The translations under genes were made by a program, and so were the position numbers. Of a DNA stretch of 64,000 nucleotides, positions 26,416-35,618 are shown piece after piece; the stretch's first letter is position 1, and each line of letters begins with the position of its first letter. The notes beneath the pieces were generated by a model. The model was not told the DNA's origin. It made no database searches and worked only from the letters and a program-made list of their open reading frames with translations. The stretch is from Immundisolibacter sp049322795. Its GTDB lineage: Bacteria; Pseudomonadota; Gammaproteobacteria; Immundisolibacterales; Immundisolibacteraceae. Location: contig JBMOQH010000015.1 of assembly GCA_049322795.1 (NCBI GenBank), forward strand, positions 124,001-188,000, written 5' to 3'.

Positions 26416-27737
26416 GTCGCCTCGCTGATGACCCAGCGGTATTTACCGGATTTTTCGGGCGCAATGGTGTCACGGTCCACCAGCTCGACCGGCAGCTCGC
26501 CCAGCACCACGTGCAGGCGGCGCACGATGTCGGCGCGCATCGCCGCCGGCAGCGGCCGGCCGAGCACCAGCTCCACCGACACGCTGCGGTCGGCCTTCTG
26601 GTGCACGCGGAACTGTTTGATGTCCGGAATCTCGCGCAGCACGTAGATGGGCGCCAGGCTGTGCACCTGCCGGCCATCGGCGCCGATCAGCAGGTCATTG
26701 GTGCGGCCACTCAGCTCGGCCAGCACCGGCAGCGGCAGGCCGCAGGCGCACGGCTGGCCGGCCAGGCGCCCGCGGTCGCCCACCCGGTAGCGCACGAAGG
26801 GCATGCCGTAGCCGTCGAGGTTGGTGACCAGCAGATCGCCGACGCCGTCGGCGTCCGGCTGGTCGACTTCCAGCCACACGTGCTCGGCGGCGATGTGCAG
26901 CGAACCGGCCGGGCACTGGTGCGCGATCAGCCCGCCGTCGCGCGAGCCGTACTCGTTGGCCACCGGACAGCCAAACGCCGCGGCGATGCCGGCGCGCTGG
27001 TGCTCGAACAGCATCTCGGACGTGCAGGACACCAGCTGCGGCCGGTAGTCGCCGAGCCCGCCGTGCTCCAGCACGTGCTGCGCCACCCGGTGGATGACCG
27101 TCGGGTAGCCGTACACCAGACGCGGCCGATAGCGCGCCAGAAACGCCACGTATTCGCCAAGCCGCTGCGGCGTGAGGTTGAAGGCCGACAGCAGCACCTG
27201 GTTGAGCAGCCAGCGGTCCTTGAGCATGCGCCGGCGGCTCTGGCGCGACAGCTCGATGGGCGAGCCCCAGAAATCGACCTGCCGCTGGCCGGGCAGCACG
27301 CCGAACCAGCGGCGCGCGCGCAGCTTGTGGGCGTTGTGGCGCGCTTCCTTGACGATGTCGGTCTCAAACACCAGCGGCGCGCCGCTGGAGCCGCCGGTGT
27401 TGGATGGCAGGCGGCGCGGAAAACCGCGCTCCGCCAGCAGGGACCGGCCCTGGCCGCGCACGGTGTCGCGCTCGAGCGGCGGCAGGTTAGCCAGCCAGTC
27501 CGGTCCGGGCGCGGCGCCGGAATCGATGCCGGCGCGGGCAAACGCCTCGCGGTAGTACGGCACCTGGGCGCGGCAGTGGGCGAGCAGCGCGCCGAGCTTC
27601 TCCCGCCGCAGCGCCGCCAGACGCTCGGCATCCCAGCGCTCGTGGGCGTTCAGCGCGTGGTAGTGGGGAATGGTCTCGCGCCCGCGCAGGCGCTCGTGCA
27701 GCGGCAGCCACAGGCGGCGCGTGAGCGACTCGTTCAT
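26412..27737 (-). CDS. CapK-like adenylate-forming enzyme (phenylacetate-CoA ligase family) of XrtA locus
   Basis: 441 aa. Member of the ANL-like PaaK/CapK group: SNTGGSSGAPLVFETD is the phosphate-binding loop, followed by SCTSEMLFEHQR, EYGSRDGG and RYRVGDRGRL, with GRTNDLLIGADGRQVHS before the C-terminal domain. Such proteins are regular members of exosortase A clusters and of capsule loci, where they may activate an acyl or amino-acid substituent. No acyl carrier is encoded beside it. The ATG at 27737 overlaps the amidotransferase stop by 4 nt. Confidence 0.85.
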   Translation of the reverse strand: MNESLTRRLWLPLHERLRGRETIPHYHALNAHERWDAERLAALRREKLGALLAHCRAQVPYYREAFARAGIDSGAAPGPDWLANLPPLERDTVRGQGRSLLAERGFPRRLPSNTGGSSGAPLVFETDIVKEARHNAHKLRARRWFGVLPGQRQVDFWGSPIELSRQSRRRMLKDRWLLNQVLLSAFNLTPQRLGEYVAFLARYRPRLVYGYPTVIHRVAQHVLEHGGLGDYRPQLVSCTSEMLFEHQRAGIAAAFGCPVANEYGSRDGGLIAHQCPAGSLHIAAEHVWLEVDQPDADGVGDLLVTNLDGYGMPFVRYRVGDRGRLAGQPCACGLPLPVLAELSGRTNDLLIGADGRQVHSLAPIYVLREIPDIKQFRVHQKADRSVSVELVLGRPLPAAMRADIVRRLHVVLGELPVELVDRDTIAPEKSGKYRWVISEAT

Positions 27738-29626
27738 GCCGACGAGCCGCTGCGGCGCAGGAAGGCCTCGAACATCAGCAGCGTCCACAGCGGCGTGGCG
27801 TGGTCGCGCCGGCCGGTCTGGTGCTCGTCGACCAGCCGCCGCAGTTGATCGGTGTCGAACCAGCCGCTGCCGGCCAGCTGCGGCCCCAGCACGGCGCTGC
27901 GCACCCGCTCGCGCAGCGGGCCGCGGAACCACTGCGCGATCGGCACGGCGAAGCCCTGCTTGGGGCGGTACAGGATGTCCCGCGGCAGGTGGCGCTCGAG
28001 TGCCTGCTTGAACACGGCCTTGCCCTCGCCGCCGCGCACCTTGACCGCCGACGGCAGCCCGGCCGCCCACTCGACGAAGGGGTGATCGAGGATCGGCACC
28101 CGCACCTCGAGTGCGTGCGCCATGCTGGCGCGGTCCACCTTGGTGAGGATGTCGCCGGGCAGGTAGGTCTTGAAGTCGAGGTACTGCACCCGGCGCAGCG
28201 GATCGCCGGCGTCGGCCAGGCGGTCGTGCGCGCGCAGCACCTCGATGGCGCGGTAGCCCTGCAGCTCGCGCTGGAATTCCTTGCTGAAAAGGCGCCCGCG
28301 CAGCGCGTCCGGCATCACCGCCACGCTGTCGAAGTAGCCCTCCAGGCTGTCCCGCGCCAGGCTCTGGAAGGTGGCCTTGGCGCGCAGCACGCGCGGCGCC
28401 CAGTTGGCCTTGGGATAGAGCGCGCCGAGCGCGCCGAACAGCGGCCGGCGCAGCGCGAGCGGCAGCCGGCCGCGCAGGCGCTCTTCCTGCAGGTGCCAGC
28501 GGTAGCGGCGATAGCCGCCGAAGGACTCGTCGCCGCCGTCGCCGGACAGGGCCACCGTGACGTGCTTTCGCGCCAGCTCGCACACGCGGTACGTGGGGAT
28601 GGCGGAGCTGTCGGCGAACGGTTCGTCGTACACGTCCGCCAGCGCGTCCAGCAGGTCGAAGTCGTCCGCCGCCACCCGCTCGCGGTGGTGGCGCGTGCGG
28701 TACTGCTGGGCGATGTCGTTGGCGTAGACGGTCTCGTCGAAGGCCGCCTCACCGAACGCGATGGAGCAGGTGTTGACGGGCTCCGGCGACAGCCCGGCCA
28801 TCATCGCCACCACGGCGCTCGAATCGACGCCGCCGGACAGGAACGCGCCGAGCGGCACCTCGGCCACCAGGCGGATGCGCACCGCCTCGCGCAGGCGCTC
28901 GATCAGCTCGCCGGTCACGTCGCCGCTGGTCGGCTGCGCTTCGAGCGGCAGGTCCCAGTATTGCCGCGGCGCGGGCACCGGCTCGCCGCGGCACAGGGTG
29001 AGCGTGTGACCCGGCGGCAGCTTGCGGGCGGCCTGGTAGATGGTGCGCGGCTCGGGCACGTAGCCGAAGCCGAAATAGTCCTCGACGGCCAGCGGGTCGA
29101 TCTGCCGCGGCAGCTGCGGGCAGGCGGTGAGCGCCTTCAGCTCCGAGCCGAACAGCACCGTGCCGTCGGCGAGCGGCGCGTAGTAGAGCGGTTTGATGCC
29201 CAGCCGGTCGCGCGCCAGGAACAGCCGCCGGCGCGGCCGGTCCCACAGCGCGAAGGCGAACATGCCGCGAAAGCGCGTGACGCAGGCCTCGCCCCAGGCG
29301 GCGTAGGCGTACAGGATGACTTCCGTGTCGCAGTGCGTGCGAAAGCTGTAACCGAGCGCGCGCAGCTCGTCGGCGAGTTCGGCGAAGTTGTAGATCTCGC
29401 CGTTGTAGACCAGCACGAGGTCGCCGTCGGCGCTGGTCATCGGCTGCTGGCCGGAGGCGAGATCGATGATCGACAGCCGCCGGTGGCCGAGCCCCAGGCC
29501 GGGCTCCACGTGCAGGCCGCCCTCGTCCGGGCCGCGGTGGTGCTGGCGCTCGTTCATGCGGTCGAGCAGCGCGCGGTCCACCGGGCGCTCGCCGCGCGTG
29601 TCGAAGATGCCTACCAGTCCGCACAT
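27734..29626 (-). CDS. XrtA system asparagine synthase-like amidotransferase
   Basis: 630 aa. Domain 1 (residues 1-210) is a class II glutamine amidotransferase with the N-terminal nucleophile Cys2 (MCGLVGIFD), RGPDEGG and YNGEIYNF. Domain 2 is an asparagine-synthetase-type PP-loop ATPase with SGGVDSS at 264-270 and SGDGGDE further on. In exosortase A loci this protein is thought to amidate a sugar acid or another substituent of the exopolysaccharide rather than aspartate. It is 5 nt after the stp2-type transferase, inside the operon. Confidence 0.93.
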   Translation of the reverse strand: MCGLVGIFDTRGERPVDRALLDRMNERQHHRGPDEGGLHVEPGLGLGHRRLSIIDLASGQQPMTSADGDLVLVYNGEIYNFAELADELRALGYSFRTHCDTEVILYAYAAWGEACVTRFRGMFAFALWDRPRRRLFLARDRLGIKPLYYAPLADGTVLFGSELKALTACPQLPRQIDPLAVEDYFGFGYVPEPRTIYQAARKLPPGHTLTLCRGEPVPAPRQYWDLPLEAQPTSGDVTGELIERLREAVRIRLVAEVPLGAFLSGGVDSSAVVAMMAGLSPEPVNTCSIAFGEAAFDETVYANDIAQQYRTRHHRERVAADDFDLLDALADVYDEPFADSSAIPTYRVCELARKHVTVALSGDGGDESFGGYRRYRWHLQEERLRGRLPLALRRPLFGALGALYPKANWAPRVLRAKATFQSLARDSLEGYFDSVAVMPDALRGRLFSKEFQRELQGYRAIEVLRAHDRLADAGDPLRRVQYLDFKTYLPGDILTKVDRASMAHALEVRVPILDHPFVEWAAGLPSAVKVRGGEGKAVFKQALERHLPRDILYRPKQGFAVPIAQWFRGPLRERVRSAVLGPQLAGSGWFDTDQLRRLVDEHQTGRRDHATPLWTLLMFEAFLRRSGSSA

Positions 29627-29631
29627 GCTGC

Positions 29632-30843
29632 TTATCGGTCCGTCACTGATCGGTCCACCGGGGCCGCCCGGCGGGCGGGGTGCCGGGCCAGCAGGGTGTC
29701 GTAAAGGCGCTGATAGGCGCCGGTCATCGCCTGCAGCGCAAACGTTGTTTCGGCCCGCAGCCGGCCGGCTTGACCCTCGCGCCGGCCGCGCGCCGGATCG
29801 TCCGCGTAGGCGATCAGCGCCTGCGCCAGGGCGGGCGGATCCGCCGACGGCACCAGCGTGCCGGTGACGCCGGCCTGCACCAACTCGCCATTGCCGCCAA
29901 CATCCGTCGCCAGCACCGGCAGGCCGCTCGCCATCGCCTCGAGGATGGTGTTGGAGATGCCCTCGGCCAGCGACGGCAGCACGAACAGGTCGAGCCCGCG
30001 CATCACCGCGGGCACGTCGTCGCGGCTGCCGGCCATCCACACCAGCGGCTCGACCTGCGCGTCACGCAGCACCTGCTCGATCGGCCGGCGCAGCTGCCCG
30101 TCGCCAACCAGCACCAGGCGCAGGCGATCCCGCAGGTCGGGCCTTTGCTTTACGGCCAGCGCGAAGGCCCGCGCCAGGGTGAGCTGGTCCTTGATCGGCT
30201 CCAGGCGCCCGACCGTGCCGACCAGATAGTGCAGGGCCGGATCGAACGGCCCGGTCTGCCGGGCGGCGCCGTCGATGGGCGCGAAGCGGGCGGTGTCGAC
30301 ACCGTTGTAAATCTGGCTGATGCGCCCCCGCGGCACGCCCACGGGGCCGGCGAGATAGTCCGCGATATGCCGCGACAGGGCGACGTACTGCTGCACAAAC
30401 GGGCGCATCAGGCGCCGCCAGCGACGGTAGCGGGCCGACTGGCCGGCCGGGTCGTGCACGTCCCAGCCGTGCTCGCCGTGCACGCGCGCCGGCACGCCGG
30501 CGGCGAACGCCACCGCCTGCATCTCGAGCGCCGCGATGTTGCGCGTGTGCACCAGTGCCGGGCGCAGCTGGCGCAGCAAGCGCCACAGCCGCAGGTGGGT
30601 GCCCAGCCCCAGACCGGGCGACTTGTGCAGGGCATGGAAGCGCACGTCGTCGCGGCGCAGGCGCCGCTCGAAGCCGGACAAGCCGGTCAGGCTCACCACG
30701 GCATGGCGGTAGCGCTGCGCGGGCAGGCCGTCGAGCAGGTTCAGCAGGCCGTTCTGCAGGCCGCCCATCTCGAAGCTGTGCACGACGTGCACCACAAGCG
30801 GCGCCTCGCCGACCGGCGCCGCGCCATCGCCGGGGATGGTCAC
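29632..30843 (-). CDS. XrtA-associated sugar transferase (stp2 type, GT4)
   Basis: 403 aa from GTG at 30843, which shares bases with the exosortase stop (GTGA). Opens with VVHVVHSFEMGGLQNGLLNL, the diagnostic start of the second PEP-CTERM/EpsH-associated transferase. C-terminal lobe: IYNGVDTARFAP, GTVGRLEPIKDQ, and SLAEGISNTILEAMASGLP with the donor-site glutamates. A retaining GT-B enzyme active at the cytoplasmic face. Always found beside exosortase A, where it probably adds an early sugar of the repeat. Confidence 0.92.
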   Translation of the reverse strand: MTIPGDGAAPVGEAPLVVHVVHSFEMGGLQNGLLNLLDGLPAQRYRHAVVSLTGLSGFERRLRRDDVRFHALHKSPGLGLGTHLRLWRLLRQLRPALVHTRNIAALEMQAVAFAAGVPARVHGEHGWDVHDPAGQSARYRRWRRLMRPFVQQYVALSRHIADYLAGPVGVPRGRISQIYNGVDTARFAPIDGAARQTGPFDPALHYLVGTVGRLEPIKDQLTLARAFALAVKQRPDLRDRLRLVLVGDGQLRRPIEQVLRDAQVEPLVWMAGSRDDVPAVMRGLDLFVLPSLAEGISNTILEAMASGLPVLATDVGGNGELVQAGVTGTLVPSADPPALAQALIAYADDPARGRREGQAGRLRAETTFALQAMTGAYQRLYDTLLARHPARRAAPVDRSVTDR

Positions 30844-32435
30844 GGCGCCGAGGCCTGCCGGTACGCGGCGGCGAGCTCGCGGTCGATGCTCGGCCGGACC
30901 TCGACCAGAAGCGCGTGCAGCCGCCGCGCCGCGTCCTGTGGCTGCCGGTCGATCGGCACGTACAGGACCGCCTGCGCGGCGTCGTCGCCCTGCCCCAGCA
31001 GACGTCCCGCGGTGCCGAGCAGCTTGGCGACGCCCGGCGACGCCGTGCTGCCCAGTGGCGTCCAGTACCAGGTCCACACCAACACCGGGGGGCCGCCGCC
31101 GTGCAGCAGGGCTTCGCGCACTTCCACCGTCTCGCCGCCTGGCAAGGCCACGCGCCGCGTGCCGCGATCAATCTCGCCCCAGGCCAAGGTCCCGCGGCCG
31201 GTGAGCGTGTTGCGCCAGGACACCAGCTCGCCCTGCTGCGCCTGGTTGTTGTAGTAGGCCAGCACCAGGCCGACCGGGCCGTCGGCGGCCAGGTAATTGC
31301 CGGCCGCCCCCGCCCGCGGCGATTCGAAATACGGCACCCAGGCCGTGAACGGTGCCTCAACGGCCTGCCAGCCGGCGACTTGCGGCACCGACAGGATCGG
31401 CGCGGCGTGGTCGTTGCGCGCCTCCAGCCAGCTCACGGCCGGTGGCCACATCAGCAGCGCGAGTACGCCGGTCAGCACCAGCGCCAGGGCCGCGCGGGTG
31501 GTCTGCCGGCCGGACACGGGCGGCGCACGCGGTGGCGCGTCATCCGCCGTCGGCGTCGCGCCGGCGGCCGCCGCGACCGGCTGATCCTCCCGCCACGCGG
31601 CGCCGATGGCGAACAGGGCCATCATGACCACCACAAAGAAAATCCAGCCATAGATGAGGTGATCGACGCCCACCGCCAGGCGCATGTCGGACCAGTGGCC
31701 GATCATCACGATGGCGAATGCGCGCAGGCCGTTGGCCAGCACCGGCAACACCAGCGAGACGCCGATAAAGACCGCCTGACGCCAGCGGCTGCGGTACATG
31801 AGGTGCGCATACAGCACGCCCAGCACGGCCGACGCGATCACGTAGCGCAGGCCACTGCAAACCTCGGCCACGCGCCAGCTGCCGCTCGGCAGGGTCAGGT
31901 CATAACCCTCGCGGAAGATCGGCACACCCACCAGGCGCACCGCGGCGACCGTGAAATGGGCCGTGAAATCCTGCAGCGGCACGATCAGAAAATCACCGAA
32001 CGGCACCGCGAACAGCGCGAAGCCGACCGGGAACGCCGACCGCCGCAGGGCGTCCGTGCCGGCAACCAGCCAGGCGCCCCCGAGCAGCAAAAAGTAAAGC
32101 GCGAAGTGCTCGAACGACAGCACCGCGCCCAGGCGCCCGACCGCCCACAGTGCGCCGGCTGCCAGCACCAACAGCAATGCCCAGGGCTGCGCGCGGGGCT
32201 GGGCGCGCAGAACGCGGTCCCTGCGCCGCCAGAGCAGATAAGCGGCCACCGGCACCACCAGCAAGCCGTGCGCATAGGTCTCCGACCGCCACCAGATGGC
32301 GGCAAGGCTGGCCGCCGAATCCCAGAACGTCCACAGGGTGAGGACGACCATCAACAGCAGCAGGCCGCCGGCCTCGCGCCAACGATAGATGCGCATGGAT
32401 CGGTGCCGGGTGAGTGTGGAGGTGTCGGGCTTCAC
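30840..32435 (-). CDS. xrtA: exosortase A fused to EpsI domain
   Basis: 531 aa from GTG at 32435. That start has a GGAAG ribosome site and a GTGA overlap with the upstream gene; an ATG at 32396 is in frame but has no ribosome site. Residues 20-285 are eight or so membrane helices of the exosortase. The catalytic cysteine is Cys193 (AEVCSGLRY), with Arg238 (NGLRAF) and His259 (DHLIYGW). After a proline/alanine linker (about 285-310) and another membrane helix comes the periplasmic EpsI domain (residues 330-531). XrtA cleaves PEP-CTERM proteins as a transpeptidase-like sorting enzyme. No PEP-CTERM target is visible in this window. Confidence 0.96.
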   Translation of the reverse strand: MKPDTSTLTRHRSMRIYRWREAGGLLLLMVVLTLWTFWDSAASLAAIWWRSETYAHGLLVVPVAAYLLWRRRDRVLRAQPRAQPWALLLVLAAGALWAVGRLGAVLSFEHFALYFLLLGGAWLVAGTDALRRSAFPVGFALFAVPFGDFLIVPLQDFTAHFTVAAVRLVGVPIFREGYDLTLPSGSWRVAEVCSGLRYVIASAVLGVLYAHLMYRSRWRQAVFIGVSLVLPVLANGLRAFAIVMIGHWSDMRLAVGVDHLIYGWIFFVVVMMALFAIGAAWREDQPVAAAAGATPTADDAPPRAPPVSGRQTTRAALALVLTGVLALLMWPPAVSWLEARNDHAAPILSVPQVAGWQAVEAPFTAWVPYFESPRAGAAGNYLAADGPVGLVLAYYNNQAQQGELVSWRNTLTGRGTLAWGEIDRGTRRVALPGGETVEVREALLHGGGPPVLVWTWYWTPLGSTASPGVAKLLGTAGRLLGQGDDAAQAVLYVPIDRQPQDAARRLHALLVEVRPSIDRELAAAYRQASAP

Positions 32436-33664
32436 GGGCAGGCTTCCGCGGGCGCCGCGCTGTCGACAGGCAGCCCGAGCAGGGCATCCAGGCCTCGCAG
32501 GCGCGTCTCCCAGGCGTACTCGCGCAGCACGGCGCGCCGCGCCGCGCCGCCCAGGGTCGGCGCGTGTCCGTTCAGGCAGTCCGCGACCTGGCGCGCGAAA
32601 GCATCGGCATCGACGGCCATCAAGGCCTCGTCCGGCACCCTGACGGCGATGCCTTCGAGCGCTTGCGGGCTTGCCACCACGGGAAGCGCCATCGCCATTG
32701 CCTCCAACACCTTGTTCTGGATGCCACGGGCCAGCTGGAGCGGCGCCACCGCCACCGCCGCATGCGCCAGGTAGGGGCGCACGTCCGGCACGGTACCGGT
32801 GACCGTGACGCCTGGGCAATTGGACAGTTGTCGCACTGCTCGCCCGGGGTTGCGACCGACCACGTAAAAGAGCACGTCCGGCATCGCCGCCCGGACCCGC
32901 GGCAGAACTTCGCTGGCAAACCAGACCACCGCCTGCGCGTTTGGCCAGTAATCCATGGCGCCGGTGAACACGATGACCTGGCGCCCGCGCCCCGCGTAGG
33001 GGTCGGCACCGCCGAGGGCCGGATCGAAAAAGGCGGTGTCCACCCCGTTGCTCAACGCAGTGACCCGGCACGCGACCTCCGGTGCGCGTTGCCGAAACAG
33101 GTCCGCCTCCGGCCCGGACACGAGCAGCGTGGCATCGAAATCGGCCGCCGCGCGGCGCTCGAACGCCAGCAGGTGCCGGGCCTCGCGGCGGTAGAAGGCG
33201 GCCGCCGGACCGCGCCGTGCGGCGGCGTAGTCGCGCCACTTCTCGGAATCGACGTCGACCAGATCGAGCACCCGTCGCAGGTCGGGCACGCCAAGGAGGT
33301 ATTGCGCCATGGCGGCCGAAAACACCAGCCCGTGCCGCACCGGCCGCGCGCGCAGCAGGCGCTGCACCCAGGCCGCCATGCCGCGGTGCGCGTAGTAGGC
33401 CTCGGTGCAGGACCGTGCCGTCAGCAAACCACCGAGACTGCGCAGGCGCGCCAGCCGAGGCGACAGGCGCGGCGCGTATACCTCGCCGCCGGCCAGCTCG
33501 CGCAACGCGGGCAGGTGGCGCGCATCGTCCGGGGCGTCGATGAAGCTGCCGACGTGCACCCGGTGCCTGCGCGCCAGGTGCCGCAGCAGGTGATAGGACC
33601 GAATCTTGTCGCCCTTGTCCGGCGGAAACGGCAGGCGGTGGGCGAGGAACAGGATTTCGTGCAT
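32432..33664 (-). CDS. XrtA-associated sugar transferase (stp1 type, GT4)
   Basis: 410 aa. The opening ILFLAHRLPFPPDKGDKIRS, followed by YHLLRHLARRHRVHVGSF, is the signature of the first PEP-CTERM/EpsH-associated transferase. Middle region DLVDVDSEKWRDYAA; C-terminal lobe SNGVDTAFFDP, VFTGAMDYWPN and LARGIQNKVLEAMAMALPVV. GT-B fold, cytoplasmic. It overlaps xrtA by 4 nt and follows the FemAB gene by 22 nt, the standard order in exosortase A loci. Confidence 0.93.
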   Translation of the reverse strand: MHEILFLAHRLPFPPDKGDKIRSYHLLRHLARRHRVHVGSFIDAPDDARHLPALRELAGGEVYAPRLSPRLARLRSLGGLLTARSCTEAYYAHRGMAAWVQRLLRARPVRHGLVFSAAMAQYLLGVPDLRRVLDLVDVDSEKWRDYAAARRGPAAAFYRREARHLLAFERRAAADFDATLLVSGPEADLFRQRAPEVACRVTALSNGVDTAFFDPALGGADPYAGRGRQVIVFTGAMDYWPNAQAVVWFASEVLPRVRAAMPDVLFYVVGRNPGRAVRQLSNCPGVTVTGTVPDVRPYLAHAAVAVAPLQLARGIQNKVLEAMAMALPVVASPQALEGIAVRVPDEALMAVDADAFARQVADCLNGHAPTLGGAARRAVLREYAWETRLRGLDALLGLPVDSAAPAEACP

Positions 33665-33686
33665 GGCGAGCGCGCGCCCGGTGCGC

Positions 33687-34709
33687 TCAGCCGAGACTGC
33701 GCGCCAGACGGGGACCTATCGCGTTGGCCACCGCCAGCGGCATGCGCTGCCACAGCTTGATGAGCTGCTGATAGCGCGGGTTTTGCGGGTTGTTCTGCGG
33801 CACCGCGCGGGCCCGGATCAGCTGGCATTCGTAGTGCAGTGGCTGCGGCTCGAAGCCCCAGTTCTTCTTGAAGCTGTAGGAGCCGCTGTCGATCTTGCTG
33901 CGCCCGTAATCGAACACCCGGCAGCCGCGGTCGGCCGCGCGGCGCATGACCTCCCAGTACATGAAGTCGTAGGCCGCATGCTCCCGCGCGCTGGCCAGGC
34001 CGCCGCCGTAGTAGGGCAGCACCTCGTCGCGAAAGTAGAAGCTCATGACGCTGGCGACCGTCTGACCGTGCCGGCTGACGGTGAGCACCTCGCAGTCGTC
34101 GCCGAACACCCGGCGCAGGGCGTCGAAATGGCGCCGCCCGAACACCGGCGTGCCCAGGCGATGCACGTTCCACGCGTAGGTCGGATAGAACCGGCTGTTG
34201 TCGGCATCGATCTCGCTCACCAGCTCGGCCTTGATGCCCTGGCGGACCATGCGGCGCTGCTTGCGCGGAATCGCCTCCATGTTCGCCTCGTGATCGGCCT
34301 CGATCGACTTTCGAAACGTCACGTAAAGCGTCTTGGCCGGCCAGTCGGGATGCATCGGCGCGCGCAGTCGGTACTCCAGGTGGCCGACGCGCCGCGATCG
34401 GGCCAGTGCCTGCGCCGCCTCGTCCAGGGCCGCGGCCGAGTCATCGTCGCTCGCCAAAATGCCGCCATAGACGCAAAACGGCAGGGAAACGATCGAACTG
34501 CCAAAAAGGATGCTGCGCACTTCCGCCAGCGGCAGCACGCCTCGCACCTGACCCGCCTGCACGGCACACAGAAACGGCGCGCGCAGCCCAACGCCCTGCT
34601 GCAACACCTCGCGCCAGCCGCTCAGGTGAAAGAACGTCCCCTGCGGGTGCTCACGCACGAAGGCGTCCCACGCCACCTGCCCCACGTCCTCGAGTGCCTT
34701 GACCTGCAT
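33687..34709 (-). CDS. FemAB-like XrtA/PEP-CTERM system-associated protein
   Basis: 340 aa. GNAT-related FemAB fold: an early WDAFVREHPQGTFFHLSGWR segment, PLAEVRSILFGSSIVSLPF, and the late ASAREHAAYDFMYWEVMRRA, FDYGRSKIDSGSYSFKKNWG. FemAB proteins transfer amino acids from aminoacyl-tRNA to cell-wall or sugar amines. In exosortase A loci the exact reaction is not settled. No membrane segment. Six nt downstream of the deacetylase gene. Confidence 0.92.
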   Translation of the reverse strand: MQVKALEDVGQVAWDAFVREHPQGTFFHLSGWREVLQQGVGLRAPFLCAVQAGQVRGVLPLAEVRSILFGSSIVSLPFCVYGGILASDDDSAAALDEAAQALARSRRVGHLEYRLRAPMHPDWPAKTLYVTFRKSIEADHEANMEAIPRKQRRMVRQGIKAELVSEIDADNSRFYPTYAWNVHRLGTPVFGRRHFDALRRVFGDDCEVLTVSRHGQTVASVMSFYFRDEVLPYYGGGLASAREHAAYDFMYWEVMRRAADRGCRVFDYGRSKIDSGSYSFKKNWGFEPQPLHYECQLIRARAVPQNNPQNPRYQQLIKLWQRMPLAVANAIGPRLARSLG

Positions 34710-34715
34710 GCCCAG

Positions 34716-35618
34716 CTACTCCGTGGCGCCGCCGATGGCCGCCACCGCCGCCGGCTGCGCGAGCTCGCGGGCGAACACGCGATCCATCCGGTCCCAGGAA
34801 AAATCGCGCAGCAGCGCGTGCAGGCGCGATTCCGTGCGATGCAGGTTCACGTAGTGACGGAAGCGGGATCGCAGCGGCAGACCGCTGACGCGCGGCTGCG
34901 CCGGGTCGATCTCCCACGGGTGCATATAGAAGATGGTCGCCTGCTGGCGGTCGCTCCCGGCAAGGCGCAGCAGCTTGCGGCTGACCGCATACGGGAAGAA
35001 CCGGAAATATCCGCCCCCTGACGCCGGCAAGTTGCGACTTCCGAGCCGCGCCGTGCTGAGCGGAAATTCCAGCAAGTCGGCGTCCGCCAGCGGTCGATAG
35101 GCACGGCGCGGCGCGTCCGGATCGCCGTAATGGTCGTGACGGACCGGATAGACGCTGGAGCTGTAACGGTAGCCCGCCGCGACCAGCGCCCGGTAGGCCC
35201 AGTCCATGGCCGGATCGAGCGAAAAGGACGGCGCGCGATACCCCAGCACCGCCTGACCGCACGCGTCCTGCAGCAGCTGTCGCGCGTCCGAAACGTCGCT
35301 CGCGAAGCGCTGCGGCCCCAGCGCCTCGACACGATCGTGTTCCATGCCGTGGCTGGCGACCTCGTGACCCGCCTCCGCAATGCGCAGGACCAGACCGCGA
35401 TGGCGCCGCGCCACCCAACCCAACACGAAAAAGCTTCCACGCGCCGACGCACGGGCCAGCAGTTCGAGACAGCGCAGCGTGTTCGCTTCCACCCGGCTCG
35501 GGTGGTCGCTCCACTGATGCTTGGCCACCCGGCCGCTGAGCGCGGCAACCTGAAAGTGCTCCTCGACGTCGACCGAGAACGCTCCCGCGGCGGCCGATGC
35601 CAGCGGCACCGCGGTCAC
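34716..35618 (-). CDS. XrtA system polysaccharide deacetylase
   Basis: 300 aa from GTG at 35618 (GTGA overlap with the ATPase gene). NodB-fold deacetylase: metal-binding DVEEHFQVAAL near residue 17, ASHGMEHDRV with two histidines, YRAPSFSLD, and LEFPLSTARLGSRNLPASGG. The C-terminal part, with MHPWEIDP and RFRHYVNLHRT, is the DUF3473 module of exosortase-associated deacetylases. It would remove N-acetyl groups from exopolysaccharide sugars. No signal peptide is evident, so it may act in the cytoplasm, as others of this group appear to. Confidence 0.93.
   Translation of the reverse strand: MTAVPLASAAAGAFSVDVEEHFQVAALSGRVAKHQWSDHPSRVEANTLRCLELLARASARGSFFVLGWVARRHRGLVLRIAEAGHEVASHGMEHDRVEALGPQRFASDVSDARQLLQDACGQAVLGYRAPSFSLDPAMDWAYRALVAAGYRYSSSVYPVRHDHYGDPDAPRRAYRPLADADLLEFPLSTARLGSRNLPASGGGYFRFFPYAVSRKLLRLAGSDRQQATIFYMHPWEIDPAQPRVSGLPLRSRFRHYVNLHRTESRLHALLRDFSWDRMDRVFARELAQPAAVAAIGGATE

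Noticed and set aside
32396..32398. ATG at 32396 as exosortase start
   Set aside because: It has no ribosome site; the GTG at 32435 has GGAAG upstream and the GTGA coupling used throughout this operon.
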